DNA of 64,000 nucleotides from Brienomyrus brachyistius (lineage: Eukaryota; Chordata; Actinopteri; Osteoglossiformes; Mormyridae), in the NCBI RefSeq assembly GCF_023856365.1, contig NC_064555.1, positions 20,036,254 through 20,100,253 on the forward strand, in the 5' to 3' direction. The position numbers and the translations under genes were made by a program. This document shows, piece by piece, positions 24,601 to 35,379 of this stretch. Position 1 is the stretch's first letter. Each line of letters begins with the position of its first letter. The notes under the pieces are model-generated. The model was not told the DNA's origin. It searched no databases and saw nothing but the letters and a program-made list of their open reading frames with translations.

Positions 24601-24687
24601 AGCTCACCTATGGAAGGTAATTCCAGCTTTCCGTGTTTCTCTAGTGTCACGGGACTTACAACCAGCAGCTGAGCAGTGCCTGGGCAT
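21644..24687 (-). CDS. THAP domain-containing zinc-finger protein (4 exons, 722 aa)
   Basis: Exons are 24,608-24,687, 24,258-24,413, 23,883-24,008 and 21,644-23,450. All introns are GT-AG and every junction keeps frame. THAP domains are C2CH zinc fingers that bind specific DNA, so the product is probably a nuclear transcription regulator. Visible: the start MPRHC, zinc ligands C5, C10, C64 and H67 (C-x4-C ... C-x2-H), W39, and an AVPTIF-type box read as ALPTVF in exon 3. Exon 4 adds a serine/proline-rich stretch (about 180-240), an EHSY motif at about 254-257 that fits the [DE]HxY HCF-1-binding consensus, an arginine/leucine-rich helical segment (about 265-325), and a glutamine-rich tail. The start was chosen because THAP proteins begin at this Met. 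The paralogue cannot be named. Exon 3 is 126 nt, so skipping it would keep frame but lose the box. Confidence 0.85.
24420..24505. repeat. Teleost interspersed repeat fragment in THAP intron 1
   Basis: The sequence around ctttactgtcatttgtacaa and gtgaaatgcaatacacatac is a phrase seen widely in fish genomes. It sits directly upstream (minus strand) of exon 2 and artificially lengthens the open frame there; the acceptor at 24,414-24,415 excludes it from the protein. Confidence 0.45.
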
Positions 24688-24699
24688 CTTGACGAGAAA

Positions 24700-26690
24700 A
24701 GTACGGCGAAGAACAAATGAAAAACATTACAAAAGATTTTATTGAAGGTAAAAACATTACAAACACGTCATATATTGGAGTATAACAGTGTTATCTGAAA
24801 CCAAACTATTTGAATACAAGTCTTAAACAGCTAATTGAGGTATTGTATAAACATTTTAAACTTACAGAAAAAATAATTGCATAATATTCACAAAAAACAA
24901 AAGTCAATAATTAATTAAACATAACTGTCTTACTAAGATTAAATATTAAGTGAATTGAACATATATTACTTATTTACGTCTGCAGTCCTGAGTGATGCAG
25001 AGAGGGGGCAGTGACTAGTTTTGCGGGAGAAGTACGTACTTCCTATGACGTTCTACTGCCAATTTTTCCCCGTCCGTGTTTCTTATCGTTTGCCTCTGGC
25101 TTTGAAAATTGCACATTCGTTGCCATTAAAATCCTATATACCCGATCCTAAATATAATAAATATTCTAGGTTTCATCCGGATCTAAATAGGCTAAATGGT
25201 TCAAATTAATTATATATCGGTACCTTGTTAGCCTGCTCAGTCCACAGTCTGGCGTTATCACGTCGCAAGTCACATTTTAGTGTCTGCTCTATACAAAAAT
25301 ACGTCGACAGCTAATCTGTATACATTTATGCGCATTTTTATATTCTGGTATAAGATTTGAGTTTGTATTTTTTTAAAGCTTATTAAAAGATCTCACCGCA
25401 AAATCTTACGACCTCACGAAGATGGCCGCCTTCTTCTTACCCTCATATTCCCTGCTCTGTGTGGGTCCCCGTAACGCGCATTTTTACATGCTTATCCAAT
25501 CGTTGTGAGCGGTGTTAACAGACCTGCTTAAGATTTATCCAATGGAGTTTTTTGTTCTAAACGCTCAACGTCATTTCTTGTTGCTGCGTTTCCGGCATTG
25601 AAGTATAGAAAGGTAGTGTCGGTAGAATGGATGGTTGATACTGCAAGTATTTAATTCAACGGAAATTTTGGGAATTATTATTATCGCTATTAAATTTTTA
25701 AATCACAATAAGAATAATAAAACCGTGCAGAGGACAAGCATTGATTTAATAACTGGATGTTTGTACCGTGTGATGGACTGGCTTCCTGTCTAGATTGTTC
25801 CTCTGCTATGTGCTCCCTGGTACATTCCTGGCTCCAAGTTCAGTACAACTTTGTATTGCATGAAGAGTTGGAAGAGGAATAGTTTTGGGTTTCACTTTGT
25901 GCACCTTTGTAATGAATTTAGTAAATTAAATACAAAGATCTATGAGATAAGTCACATTAACATAAAATAAAACCAGGATTTTGGATCATAAGATCCAAAG
26001 GTGGACCAAGGTGGGGGGGGGGGGGGGGTGAATGAACGTGGGGTTACCTTTGGCTGCTTTCGGAGCAGCAGCCAACCCTCATTGTTGGTCCCTCTTGCCC
26101 CTGCAGTGTAATTTAATGTCTTCAGCACTAAATGATGCCGCATATCCATATAGGTGTAAATATATAGGTTGTTCGAGAGTTTCGGACAAGAACTGGTGTG
26201 GTCTGAGGCATCACCCCTTGCATGGCTGCACTTCGGTTCTCATCCCTGTGGTGGGTGCGGCAACATGCCGTATCGGCGCATGGTCCTTACCTCTTTCTCC
26301 AGATCGTAGCCCTGGCTGGTGTTGCAGCAGTAAAATTCTTGCCAGCTAATCTTACCTTATTGATAAAATTCAAAATTTAATCAAAATTCTTACCCTCATG
26401 GGTTTTTCGTGTTCATGTCTAGCACATTTAAACAGTTCTGCCTAATAGTTATGTAATATCAGAATTTATATCACTGTTGTGAAAGACTCTTACTCTATAT
26501 GTACTAAATGCTGACTGACCCTATATTCTGACCCCAAAACTTACATGAATCTACATTTTATTTGTGAGTCTGTTATGCAGAGCAAGATGGAGACAAGCCA
26601 ATTTCCCCATGGGGATGAATAAAGTATCTATATTCTGTACTTTTCTATTCTATTAGACCAGATCAAAACAAAAGTGCCCAGTTTTGGCCT
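24700..26690. other. Intergenic DNA upstream of the THAP gene
   Basis: Apart from the YY1-like site, nothing coding is supported. There is a pure G run at about 26,011-26,028. About 26,040-26,350 is GC-richer and reads like a decayed repeat, but I could not assign it. Confidence 0.3.
25395..25460. promoter_or_regulatory. Possible promoter with YY1-type site upstream of THAP gene
   Basis: The phrase gaagatggccgcc at about 25,419-25,431 contains a YY1-like AAGATGGCCGCC/GGCCATCTT core, typically found close to starts of TATA-less vertebrate promoters. It lies about 730 bp upstream of the THAP start codon. If it is the promoter, an untranslated first exon would be needed. The link is inference. 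Confidence 0.25.
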
Positions 26691-26694
26691 CCAG

Positions 26695-26990
26695 TCGGGG
26701 GTGTCACAGTGGCACAGTGGCACAGTGCTTAGCAATATTGCTGCCACCTCTAGGACCAGGATTCAAGTTTCTGCTGTGGCTCCGTGTGTGGAATTTGCAT
26801 GTTCTCCCTGCGTTGTTGTGGGGTTTCCTCTTGATGCCCCAGACTGTCCCTCCCCCGCAACAACCGATGCTGAGGTTAAGGGGAGTTCCGAAATAATCTT
26901 TAGATATGTCACTGCCGTGTGCCCTTAGCCTCTGGGATTAGTATCCAGACCCACTGCAATCCTGAGTGGGATAAGCATTTACTGAATGGA
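26695..26990 (+). mobile_element. Old copy of the GGAT-tailed SINE/RTE-like repeat
   Basis: The order of phrases matches the common fish repeat seen elsewhere here: gtggcacagtgcttagcaat, then tgtgtggaatttgcatgttc, then a decayed cctcc/ccccag segment, then ggataagcatttactgaatg in place of ggataagcggtttggaaaatgg. Divergence is high, so it is an old insertion. Confidence 0.55.
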
Positions 26991-27119
26991 TGCTCTCCGG
27001 TTCCTGCATCGTGAATCTATCTGTCCTAATAAAGTGCAAGGTGTTTAATAATTTAGGTAAGCAAAATTATCTATAATTTGTAATTAAATAATGGCAGTAC
27101 TATAATTTCAGTCAGTCAC

Positions 27120-27640
27120 CAGACATTTTATGCTTGCCAGTACTTCAGATTAAAAAAATCAGCAACTGTGAATAAATCATTCAGACTGCAAACTGCATAT
27201 AGTGTAAGGTTAAATACTGTGGATTAAATTCAATACATCTTAAAGCCTTGTTCTTTCTTAATTTTAGTGTAGCTACAAAAGATAATATGCCCACCAGAAT
27301 TCATCTTCTTCAACAGATATGAAAACATGCATCACACGCTGATCTTTAGATGTGTTCAGTATTTACTGAAAAGATGTTAACTTTTATGTGACTTCATCTG
27401 GTTCGCAAAGTGGGAGTCACAACCCTCCACACTGTCCTGTTGGACTGGCATCGCAAATTTTTAAATGGTTTTTGCTGAAGCTTCTCAAGTCTGCATTTAA
27501 AGACAAGGGCTGTAGCATTATAAGTATTCAATGTATGGTATCTGGAATACCTGGAATGTTTTTCAAGGAATCCAGCCAACTCTTGTATTCACTTGGATCT
27601 GAAACACCTTAGAAAATCAAATTCGGTGTAGAAACACATT
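27120..27640 (-). pseudogene. Perforin-1-like relic
   Basis: On the minus strand, about 27,540-27,635 matches the MACPF part of the intact genes: a SDPSEYKSWLDSLKN-like stretch corresponds to 28,700-28,765 of copy 1. Upstream and downstream frames are broken by stops and the rest of the gene is missing. The 3' flank (27,120-27,385) also resembles that of copy 1, with shared phrases such as acattttatgcttg and catcttaaag. This is a decayed older member of the perforin array. Confidence 0.65.
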
Positions 27641-27656
27641 TTATGCTTGTCAATGC

Positions 27657-27662
27657 TTTATT
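27657..27662 (-). terminator. Polyadenylation signal of perforin copy 1
   Basis: TTTATT on the plus strand reads AATAAA on the minus strand, about 310 bp after the stop codon. The equivalent signals follow copy 2 at 45,651-45,656 and the unseen third copy at 63,858-63,863, which supports use. Confidence 0.55.
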
Positions 27663-27971
27663 CAGATAGCAAGAAAAAAAATAATTCAAAGCGCAAAGCA
27701 AATGAATATATATGTTAATTGCGGTGAATTAAATCCATCACATCTTAAAGGCTTGTTTATGTTAATCAAAAGACTTTTTTGGTTTAAGTAATTTGCCTGG
27801 GCAACTACTAAGATCTACTTTAACAGATAACTCTCATAAACTCTTTGAATCTCATGCAGGTCTTTGGATGAGTTTTCACTTAAAGGACATTAACCATAAT
27901 TTGAACTGATCTGACCTATAGGAAATTATATTGCAAAGAAAATAACTGCAGGTGGTGCTCACCGTTTGAAG

Positions 27972-29940
27972 CTATAATATGATGGAGTGGTTCCCTGGTT
28001 GTTTCCCAGCCTTTTCTACCTTCCAGAGATTCCTAGCAAGGATGCCATTACGGGAGTCGAAGATCTTTGCTTGGGAGACGCTCATAGGTGTTGGTTTGTA
28101 TCCAGAACAAGTACTACCACCCAAGCTGGGAGCACATGTTAATGTGTAGGAGAAGAAGAAGGTACCATATGTAAACATACAGGTGTCTGAAACAGTTCCT
28201 CTTTGAAGGTCAAACGAACATTTTCCTAGAAGGTCACTGTTCCAAGTTGTATCTTCATCATATACCTGGAATGTTAGCTTAGTGGACATGTCAACTTTGA
28301 TGGCACCAAACTCAAAATTTTCCTGCCATACTGGATTGTCATTATCTGGAATAATCTTAGTACGCTGTCTCTGTCTACCATATGACACTAGAACAGAGCC
28401 ATCAGTTTTGGTAAAGTGATCTCCATACAGCTTCTTTGCTCTCATTTTATACACTTTCAGTGTAGCCAGTCCTTTTGAAATTGGGCAGCAGTTGGAGTTT
28501 ATATTCCCATTGCCATTGCAGACACAGGCACAGTGGTCTCTCGCAGAAGATCTTATTCCTATCTGACAAGATTCAGAGCAGCTCTTCAGCAGTGCGTTCT
28601 CTATGATGTACTGTTCTATTGCTTTCTTAACTGACATTATTGCAAAATGGCCAGAAGGCAGCAAAAAATGTAGGGGTTTCAGACTGTAGGAGACTACATC
28701 TGGGCTGTTCTTCAAGGAATCCAGCCAACTCTTGTATGTACTTGGATCTGAACCACCTGAGAAAAGCAAATCTGCTGAATTAACATTCCCACCCACCACC
28801 TCAGAGTGGCGTTCACTGAACATGCTGCTAAAGGTCTGGCTGCTGCCCAGTTTCTTCTTAAGTTCCTTGCAGTGATGGGCTTCTGTCTTTATACTTGCAG
28901 TCATTGCAGTTGTTGCTGAAGCTTCAACATCCAGGCAGTCTTTAACAGCTGTGTCTGTGAGGCCACTCATTGCAGTCTGGCAGGTCTTGATGGCAGTGAT
29001 ACTCTTTAATTTTCCACCAGTTTCCACTTTTTTTATAAAATGGGTACCATACGTATCAATCAGATCTCTATAATTGGTTTTAGTATTTTGGTTGTACTGT
29101 TTGGGTAGCTGGTTAATGAACTCCAGAAACTCTTTGTGAAGTGGAGGCTTAATTGCTACACTGTAACTGGGGAAGGCAGGGGTAACATAAAACAATAATG
29201 AGGAGGAAAAGAGAAAAAAACACAACAAAGGTTTCAATATGTGGTTCAATGTCTATTTTCATTGTTGCCTAAGAAATTGAAAAAGTATCTTTTTGAGCCT
29301 GTTACGTAACAATCTTTTAGCTTTTGTATTGTCTTCTGTTCTATTAAACATAGTTAGCTTTTTGTTATTATTTTGCATGTCGTCTTAAAAGTGAGTCTCA
29401 CCTATACAAGCTGCAGTGGACCTGATGTTTGGTGAAGCTGTATTTGTCTTGCTTTGATTTCGTCATGGCAAACGTTGCATCCCGTGAGTGGGTACCGCCC
29501 AAGCCCACCCCAACTTTCACATTAGGGTTGACTGGAATCTCTAGGCCAGCTTTCCAGTTGTTTGTCACACTGGATGTGCTGTCATTGACAACAGACTCAC
29601 TGGATTCATAGACAGTGCTGGAGACCTTCATTCTGCATTTGGAGATGGCTCTCCAATTCACTACAGCTATTGGAATCTTCTGCCGCGGCCCTTTCAAGTA
29701 AGGATTTCGTCTAAGTTTACAGGTTCCGTTTGCATTCCTCCACTGTTCAGAATCGATCACATATGCACCTTTGCGCTCCATCTTCACAATATCAAAGCCT
29801 TCTCCTCCCAGGTTGTAGCCAGGGACAAAGGGAGCCTTTTCACACTCTTCTGGGGTTCCAATGGCCATGACTCCTAAGACGCCAGGAGACTGGAGGTGAC
29901 ATAACCAGCCCAGGACAAGGAGCCTCCACAGTCCCTCCAT
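27972..29940 (-). CDS. prf1: Perforin-1-like protein, copy 1 (2 exons, 577 aa)
   Basis: Exon 1 is 29,402-29,940 and exon 2 is 27,972-29,166; the 235-bp GT-AG intron splits one codon, joining TAT-AG to T-TAC. Perforins are secreted from cytotoxic granules and build calcium-dependent pores in target membranes. Residues 1 to about 23 form a signal peptide. The MACPF signature YGTHF, followed by a Gly-Gly, is at 219-231. A cysteine-rich EGF-like linker covers about 370-408 and a C2 domain about 412-520, with acidic loops at YGD, TDG and YDED that probably bind calcium. The length is close to mammalian perforin (555 aa). An acceptor-like ttcattag just before the start codon suggests an untranslated upstream exon. 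No disruption is seen. Confidence 0.92.
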
Positions 29941-30075
29941 CAGTGGTGATTCAGGTCTGATTCTCTAATGAAGTAAACAAAACATGTACTTCAGACCAGT
30001 GCTCCTTAGCCTTTTTACATTTTGCAAATACAATAACTGGTTTGCGTGTGTGTGTTTGTATTTGTGCTTTGGGAT

Positions 30076-30123
30076 GGGGGGGGGGGGGGGGGTGGTTGTA
30101 AAATCTTGGGGGGGGGGGGGGGG
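30076..30123 (+). repeat. Paired poly-G runs upstream of perforin copy 1
   Basis: Runs of 17 G (30,076-30,092) and 16 G (30,108-30,123) lie 136-183 bp upstream of the start codon. Unit B keeps them at 48,053-48,067 and 48,083-48,099 with slightly changed lengths. They could form G-quadruplexes near the promoter, which is inference. Confidence 0.85.
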
Positions 30124-30209
30124 CACTGGTAAAATGCATTATCCTTTCACGTCCAAGTCTGAGGCGATCTGTGACAGTGCAGTCAAAATCAAATACACAT
30201 GCATGCATG

Positions 30210-31465
30210 ACCTTAGGTTATTAAAAATGCCAATTCCAGTTTGTTATGCAGGCTACTAATGCTCACCCATTGCCAGACAACATACTGATTGCAGGGAGGA
30301 GAATAAGGAACAGGGGGGTGGGGGGTGCTAAATAGGATTGGGCAGTATTGGGCAGTAAAATACTAGGGTATTTTCCTTTGAAAACTGAGTGAAGCAATTA
30401 ATGCAGTGAACATTATTTTCACAATCGACTAGCAATGCCTGAAAGATCGACTGTTTAATTGGCTGGTGATCACTGTTTTAGACAAATAGTCTTGCTGGGA
30501 TATTTGATACTACATAGCCATGAATCAGAAGAACAAGGCATCCACAACCATGCAAACTGAATATGGTGCTTCTGTTGTGTTCAACTCTGCTGCCAGTAGG
30601 TGGCGATGTTAGACCCATGAGTACATTCTCCCTCATACTGATTTTGAACATAACAGCTTCCATGTTCATAAGCAGAGCAGCAGCTCCGTAATAAAAAAAA
30701 AATTCTAAGGTCTGTTGGTGCAGAAGCTGCATGTTTCCTCCATGCGCTGTTATCATACGTGAGGCAGCGGCCAGGGAGTAAACGGCTTAGGAAGCATCAC
30801 ACTGCTCACTGCAAATAAAATCAGGGGAAAAGCAGGCTGGAAACGTTCGGAAAGAAATAACATCATTTCATAACTTCTATTTTACTATTATTCCAGTGCT
30901 ATAATCCCAAACTGTCATGCATATAATGGAGAGAACATATGAACTGGTGTCAGTCAATGAGTCAGCTTCTTACAATCTATTATAATCTTTTTTTTTTTTT
31001 TATAAATAACTTAGCAGAACATATTGCCTGATTATAACCAGTATTTTAACGTACACTGTCTCTTTTCTATGATTTATCTTATGATTGTATATTGTTTGTA
31101 TACCTTGATAGAATATAGTTATTAAATGCATCAAATTGTTACTCAGAAGTGAAACGTTGTTTAATTTCCCCCAATTTATTGTAAAATAATTAACAAGATG
31201 ACCCCCCCCCACACTTTTTTGGCAACTATTTTTGGAATACCACATTTTATCATAAGAAGTTAACTATATCACTGTTACAAAGCAACTGCATCACATTTTT
31301 GTAAGTGTATTAAACAGCCAACATTGAAATAAACAAATGTATTATTTGAGGGGCAAAGGGAAGATGGGTGATTCACATGAAGCCATTAACCTAATTTCTG
31401 AAACCTCTCTATCATTACCGCAAAGGTGTCGATTATTAATTTAATAAATAAAAAAATGTTTGAAC
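30210..31465. other. Upstream flank of perforin copy 1
   Basis: No gene is supported. Small frames here are conserved in unit B only because the DNA is duplicated. The DNA contains short homopolymer runs (for example T near 30,989-31,001). Confidence 0.4.
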
Positions 31466-31468
31466 GTA

Positions 31469-31738
31469 AGAACATAAGAAATTTACGAACGAGAGGAGGC
31501 CATTCGGCCCATCAAGCTCGTTTGGGAAGAACTTAACTAATAGCTCAGAGTTGTTAAAATCTTATCTAGCTCTGGTTTAAAGGAACCCAGGGTTTTAGCT
31601 TGCACTACACTAGCAGGAAGACTATTCCATATTCTAACTACATGCTGTGTAATAGCTTTAATTAACTATTAAAGTTGTCCCCCAAATGAGCTTGATGACC
31701 CAAATGGCCACCTATCGTTTGTACATTTCTTATGTTCT
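31469..31738. mobile_element. MITE with AGAACATAAGAA-type inverted ends
   Basis: The left end reads agaacataagaaat and the right end atttcttatgttct, a terminal inverted repeat of about 14 bp enclosing 270 bp of a common fish repeat (ggccattcggcccatcaagc). The unit B copy is at 49,573-49,854. No coding capacity. Confidence 0.6.
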
Positions 31739-31744
31739 AATTTG

Positions 31745-32790
31745 TGATCTGTGTGCAGGGAATGAAGCAGTGGAGACTCAGACAGTGGAAAGTGGTTTAC
31801 AGTTGAGGATCTTTTTCACTGTGTCCCTATTCAGTTTTCCTTTGCATTCTACCTTTAGGGGTCAGTGGTACCTATATGAGGATTCTGCAGGGACTTAATC
31901 ACTGGCCACATGTGTTCAGTCAGGTGCTTATGGCAGTTTTGGATGGACTGATTTTAAGAAGCACAGTGATATAGTATGTAGCAGATCTGCTGGCTGCTGA
32001 CACCTCAGCTGACCGCCATCGAGGGTCAATGCTGTTGCTGAAGGTTTAGAGAAAGGGGGACATAAGGGGCCCCAAGCCAGGCTGCAATACTGATAAGAGC
32101 AGGTCACATACTTGGGGTGTGAGGACATTCACAGGAGAAACATGCTGGGCTCTGTGTAGAAATGGGGGGGGGGGGGGGGCACTAAGGATAACGGTGGTGT
32201 TTTGCAACCATGAGGAACTTTTGGCTGCATTCCGCCAATGGTTGACACCTTGATAATGGACGTGCATGATCTTGCCCATAGAGCAAAGGGGGGGAGGGGG
32301 GTGCTACTGATTTTTGTAAATTGTTGTAAAAGTTGTAAATTGTACATAACAAGTCAAAATACACAAGGTATTTCCAAAGAGGAAAAGGAGAAAGTACAGA
32401 CGACAAGGGACGACACAGAGCGGAATGAGGCAGGCATCTCCCCAGGATGCAGAGTACACCACCGAGTGTTAAATCGCTGGGGTTACAGGACGAGATGGCG
32501 AGAGGTGCAGGTCGACACGCAGGAATCTTTGACTGGTGGTGTAATATGGGGGGGGGTTATGGAGGCACTTTTCTTGCTCTGCTACTGCTCATTTGCTGTG
32601 TAGTTCCTTTAGTTTGCACCCTAGTGAGCAGAGCGCTGTCTCCACATGCGACCATAGCTGCTGTGTCGAAGGTGGTGGGAGGACCGTTTGGAGCACAGAG
32701 TTCCTGGACCAACACGGAATCAGACAGCAACACAGAGGTCACTGACAAGGTCCGGCCCACGTCGGGAGTAAAGCCATTCTTGTCATGAGT
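31745..32790 (+). pseudogene. Endogenous retrovirus remnant, unit A
   Basis: Plus-strand pieces match the relic at 3,254-4,830. About 31,850-32,130 corresponds to the reverse transcriptase region with a degraded active site (YVAD in place of YVDD) and a TYLG-like thumb segment. The frame at 32,447-32,788 has a tryptophan-rich stretch followed by a hydrophobic segment (LALLLLICCVVPLV), which fits the membrane anchor of a retroviral envelope protein. Frames are broken, G runs (32,164-32,179 and near 32,288) interrupt it, and integrase is largely missing. It cannot encode functional proteins. Confidence 0.55.
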
Positions 32791-33390
32791 ACATCACAAA
32801 AGAACCGCTGCCTGCTACAATGGCTGGGATGATCAGAATCATGAAGAAGTCTCTGTTATGGACATTGGACTGCAGCATTATCAGTTAACCTCTCAGCTCT
32901 TGTTGTGCGAGAAATAAATACAAATAAATACAATCGCATATTGAGATTGTATTAGATGATGTAGTCTTGGTAGATTATGTAGATAAAGTGTATGGAATAT
33001 ATCTTGGGGAGGTTTCATACGGCAGTCATCTCCACTATTTACTGAAGAAGCCACTATTCTGTGGGTGTCGGAATCTGAGCATAAGGTAGTTTGTGCGCCA
33101 TGCCAGCCATGGACCCCGAAGTGGGGGGAGGGCATCTCTCTGTGCCGGATCCGTCTTCGAATCACCAGATTCGCGTCGCAGTCACACTCACTGTGCACCT
33201 CTGCACCAGCTTTGCAGCATATTTGTCCGCAACCTCCGACTGACAGTCCGTCAGAAAGGTCCGCATCTGATCCGGGGCAGCTACTCGCAAATCTCGCAGA
33301 TACGCGTGTACGTGCCTCAGTAAGAGTTAACTAAAGAGTCACACAACAACCAGTGAAGATCTGCTTGTGCTTCTTGGTAAGTGCATTATA
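32791..33390 (+). other. Possible LTR or promoter/exon downstream of the ERV relic
   Basis: The segment follows the envelope-like end. It contains closely spaced aataaatacaaataaatac signals (about 32,912-32,933), a GC-rich part (33,090-33,310), and a consensus splice donor (tggtaagtg) near 33,375-33,383. It could be the old 3' LTR or a host promoter with a first exon. I could not decide. The unit B copy carries an extra ~130 bp at about 51,255-51,385. Confidence 0.3.
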
Positions 33391-34520
33391 AAACTATATT
33401 AAGATTGACATCATGTTAGTCTGTTAAATATTTCTTAGACCTTAGATGTTTTAGTCAGACAGGCTAACAGGTGAGCTAACAGCTATATAGCTGATAGTCC
33501 TATCCATGCAATTAAAAGACATAACTAATGCGAAAGTAAGCTTAAAGTAAGAACTGGCGACTGTGGTGAAAGCCTGTTTTCAAAATTGGTGAATATCTCC
33601 GTTCGCGTGGATGTTAGGTGAAATGAGATGCCGGCAGTATTTTTGTACGTCTGCGTAAAATTATAATTTTGGGTTCAGTGTCCCCAACTTGGCAGTAAAT
33701 ATTATCTGAGGTTATTGCAAGCCTGTTCGTGTCTTCCAGTCCATTCACCTGCTTAGCATGCAAACGATACTTAAAGTAACTTAAACGTACCAGGCCCAGT
33801 TGATGAGACCCTGTTTGCACGGTTTTTGGAAAAATCATTAAACTTCGTTTAGTTAAATGTTAGTATAACATTTCTTGCTAGCGTTAGCATAAAATCTTTT
33901 TTCAGATTTAATTTTGATAGTGTTTGAACAAATATGTTTCGATTTGAAGTGTAATTTATCTGTGAGGTGAAACATTAAGTGTATTTTTAGTTTAGAAGTT
34001 TCTGTATCTGTTAGCTATTTTATGTTAGCCTCAGTCATATGAACATGCACTGTAATTAGTCTCACAGCTTATCACTCTTTTGAAGGTCCAGAACTTTCAG
34101 TTCACTGGGGAGGTTTTTAGGAACAGCTGAAAGCACCAAGACTTTTTATCAATAACACCTGGGAGGAGTTTTTCATTCCCTCTGTAGTTTTGGGCTTTTG
34201 CCATAAAAATACAAAATTATTGTAAGGGCCATATTCTAAAGGGCCATATTTATATCTAGTTAGGTAGCAGTAGTTTATATAGAGTGAAATTACTTAAATT
34301 ATATGCTTGACCCATATTCAGGTGCATTTTGCTGAAAGCCTACAACAGTAAAAATGAAATGGACACTACTCACATAAAGAAATGTCACATATTTACTTGT
34401 GCCTTTTCTAGAAAAACAAGATCAGATCGAAATTTTCATGTGTGAAGAGAATAAAATGACCAAAATGAAACTGAAGAATAAAATGACCAAAATGAAGTAG
34501 TTATACAACATATATTTCCA
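33391..34520. other. Gene-free stretch in unit A
   Basis: AT-rich DNA with no recognised coding signal. Near 33,986 it lacks a ~1.05-kb segment that unit B carries at 52,302-53,352. Confidence 0.4.
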
Positions 34521-34538
34521 TTGATGATTTTGTTTGGT

Positions 34539-34606
34539 TGCTTCCGGGATAGGCTCCGGACCCCCCGCGACCCAGTAGGATAAGCGGTTTGGAAAATGGA
34601 TAGATG
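34539..34606 (+). mobile_element. 5'-truncated GGAT-tailed retroposon with target-site duplication
   Basis: A 68-bp body (cttccgggataggctccgga ... atggatagatg) is bounded by gattttgtttggt at 34,526-34,538 and again at 34,607-34,619, a perfect 13-bp direct repeat. The short 3'-only body and the target-site duplication are typical of target-primed reverse transcription. The GGAT tail resembles RTE/Rex3-type elements. The unit B copy is at about 53,908-53,970. Confidence 0.75.
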
Positions 34607-34650
34607 GATTTTGTTTGGTATGTCCAGGAATGGCGTACAAAATTAGCTGA

Positions 34651-35378
34651 ATATCCATCCATCCATTTTCCAAACCACTTTCCCTACTGGGTCGCGGGGG
34701 GTCCGGAGCATATCCCAGAAGCAATGGGCACAAGGCAGGGAACAACCCAGGATGAGGGGCCAGCCCATCGCAGGGCACACTCACACACCAGTCACATGCA
34801 CATGCACACCTACAGGCAATTTAGCAACTCCAATTAGCCTCAGCATATCTTTGGACTGTGGCGGGAAACCAGAGTACCTGGAGGAAACCCCACGACGACA
34901 TGGGGAGAACATGCAAACTCCGCACACGTGTAACCCAGGCGGAGACTCAAACCTGGGTCGCAGAGGTGTGAGGCAACAGTGCGAACCACTGCACCACCAT
35001 GCCGCCTCCGAATTTCATCCATCCATCCATTTACCAAACCGCTTATCCTATTGGGTCGCGGGGGGTCCGGAGCCTATCCCGGAATCAATGGGCACAAGGC
35101 AGGGAACAACCCAGGATGAGGGGCCAGCCCATCGCAGGGCACACTCACACACCAGTCACATGCACATGCACACCTACAGGCAATTTAGCAACTCCAATTA
35201 GCCTCAGCATATCTTTGGACTGTGGCGGGAAACCAGAGTACCTGGAGGAAACCCCACGACGACATGGGGAGAACATGCAAACTCCGCACACGTGTAACCC
35301 AGGCGGAGACTCAAACCTGGGTCGCAGAGGTGTGAGGCAACAGTGCGAACCACTGCACCACCATGCCGCCTCCGAATT
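34651..35378 (-). repeat. Tandem duplication of a GGAT-tailed repeat, 364-bp period
   Basis: Two nearly identical minus-strand copies of the repeat follow each other with a 364-bp offset (for example caaggcaggg at 34,731 and 35,095). Each runs from a catccatcc tail through gggtcgcggggggtccggag to a head with gcaccaccatgccgcc. Unit B has only one copy (54,016-54,365), so the second arose in unit A after the units separated or was lost from B. Frames of about 140 residues through it are artefacts. Confidence 0.85.
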
Positions 35379-35379
35379 T

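Noticed and set aside
29167..29249. The upstream Met of the long exon 2 frame (hydrophobic start) as an independent perforin start
   Set aside because: The segment is intronic: an acceptor at 29,167-29,168 joins in frame to the exon 1 donor and reproduces the usual perforin sequence across the junction.
30478..30756. A 92-residue frame upstream of perforin copy 1
   Set aside because: Lacks homology and is shortened in unit B by an indel, so it is not maintained.
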